Source of the DNA: Prionace glauca
Lineage: Eukaryota; Chordata; Chondrichthyes; Carcharhiniformes; Carcharhinidae
Direction: 5' to 3'
Assembly (NCBI GenBank): GCA_037974335.1
Contig: CM075760.1
Span: forward strand, 34,171,609-34,235,608
DNA length: 64,000 bases
The notes below the pieces were generated by a model. The model was not told where the DNA came from. It made no database searches and was given only the letters and a program-made list of their open reading frames with translations. The position numbers and the translations under genes were made by a program. Below, one piece after another: positions 63,761-64,000 of this stretch (positions are counted from its first letter, which is position 1; the number at the start of each line of letters is the position of its first letter).

Positions 63761-64000
63761 CAAGAGGTGACACTGGGCGGAGCAGCGCCTGGGCGTATTA
63801 CAGCGACCCCTGGTGGCCAGGAAGGGAAATAGCAGCAGGACAGTCTCTGCCCAAAGGCTTCCCCAGTTCAGCTGCTCAGAGACACTGGGAACCTCTTCAA
63901 CTGGAAACTTCAGCTTCTCACATTCACCTCCTGTGTTCAGTCATTGTTTAATAGACAACCTCTGTAGTGAAATCAGAAACAACTTGGTCATATTAAAGGG

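Noticed and set aside
63449-63951. Gly-rich and other plus-strand frames near the right end
   Set aside because: They cross a G homopolymer and GC-rich promoter-like sequence; no recognisable domain or splice pattern.
1-64000. CRISPR arrays, bacterial operons or rRNA
   Set aside because: Intron-containing vertebrate immune genes and LINE/SINE content; no such structures seen.

Overview
The window looks like part of a T-cell receptor alpha/delta V-gene region from a cartilaginous fish, most probably a shark. Three things point there. First, many V exons with split leaders end in recombination signal sequences (RSS). Second, one receptor cassette on the minus strand has an IgNAR-type V domain and an IgNAR-like J. 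Third, the repeats are CR1 and L2 LINEs, V-SINEs of the shark HE1 / zebrafish DANA type, and Penelope-like remnants. I could run no search, so family names rest on motifs read from the translation.

The most striking region is 0.7-5.2 kb on the minus strand. In transcription order it holds a leader plus IgNAR-like V exon (5210-4737) followed by a 12-bp-spacer RSS, a J segment (4345-4293) with a 23-bp-spacer RSS and a splice donor, and 3.3 kb further on a leaderless TCR V exon (1014-709) with its own 23-RSS. Splice phases fit throughout. This is the layout of the doubly rearranging NAR-TCR system described in sharks: an outer NAR V domain joined by splicing to a 'supporting' delta-type V. The V is unusual in carrying what looks like a germline-fused D and a 12-RSS that pairs with the J's 23-RSS.

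The rest of the window holds ordinary TCR V segments and relics in both orientations. Intact or nearly intact: about 12.8-13.3 (-), 42.0-43.1 (-), 52.5-52.9 (+, divergent), 55.8-56.7 (-), 59.5-60.0 (+) and 61.0-61.4 kb (+); the one at 37.7-38.1 kb (+) has an intact V exon but an out-of-frame leader. Broken: about 7.4, 10.2, 10.9, 35.6, 44.7-45.5, 49.9-50.4, 53.4, 58.0 and 61.7 kb. Nearly every intact one has leader, phase-1 intron, V exon and a 22-24 bp spacer RSS.

Mixed orientation is at least partly explained by inverted duplications visible in the window: 38.3-41.7 against 44.1-44.6 kb; the V pair at 45 and 59 kb, which share an old LINE fragment and promoter; and 54.0-55.8 against 61.6-62.95 kb. 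Transposons have broken several V segments: a V-SINE in FR2 of one, a Penelope-like fragment in another, and an L2 LINE directly against the V exon of a third. Much of the remainder is LINE/SINE debris, degenerate tandem arrays and stretches with no recognised content. The last kilobase is GC-rich and promoter-like, possibly the edge of a flanking gene.
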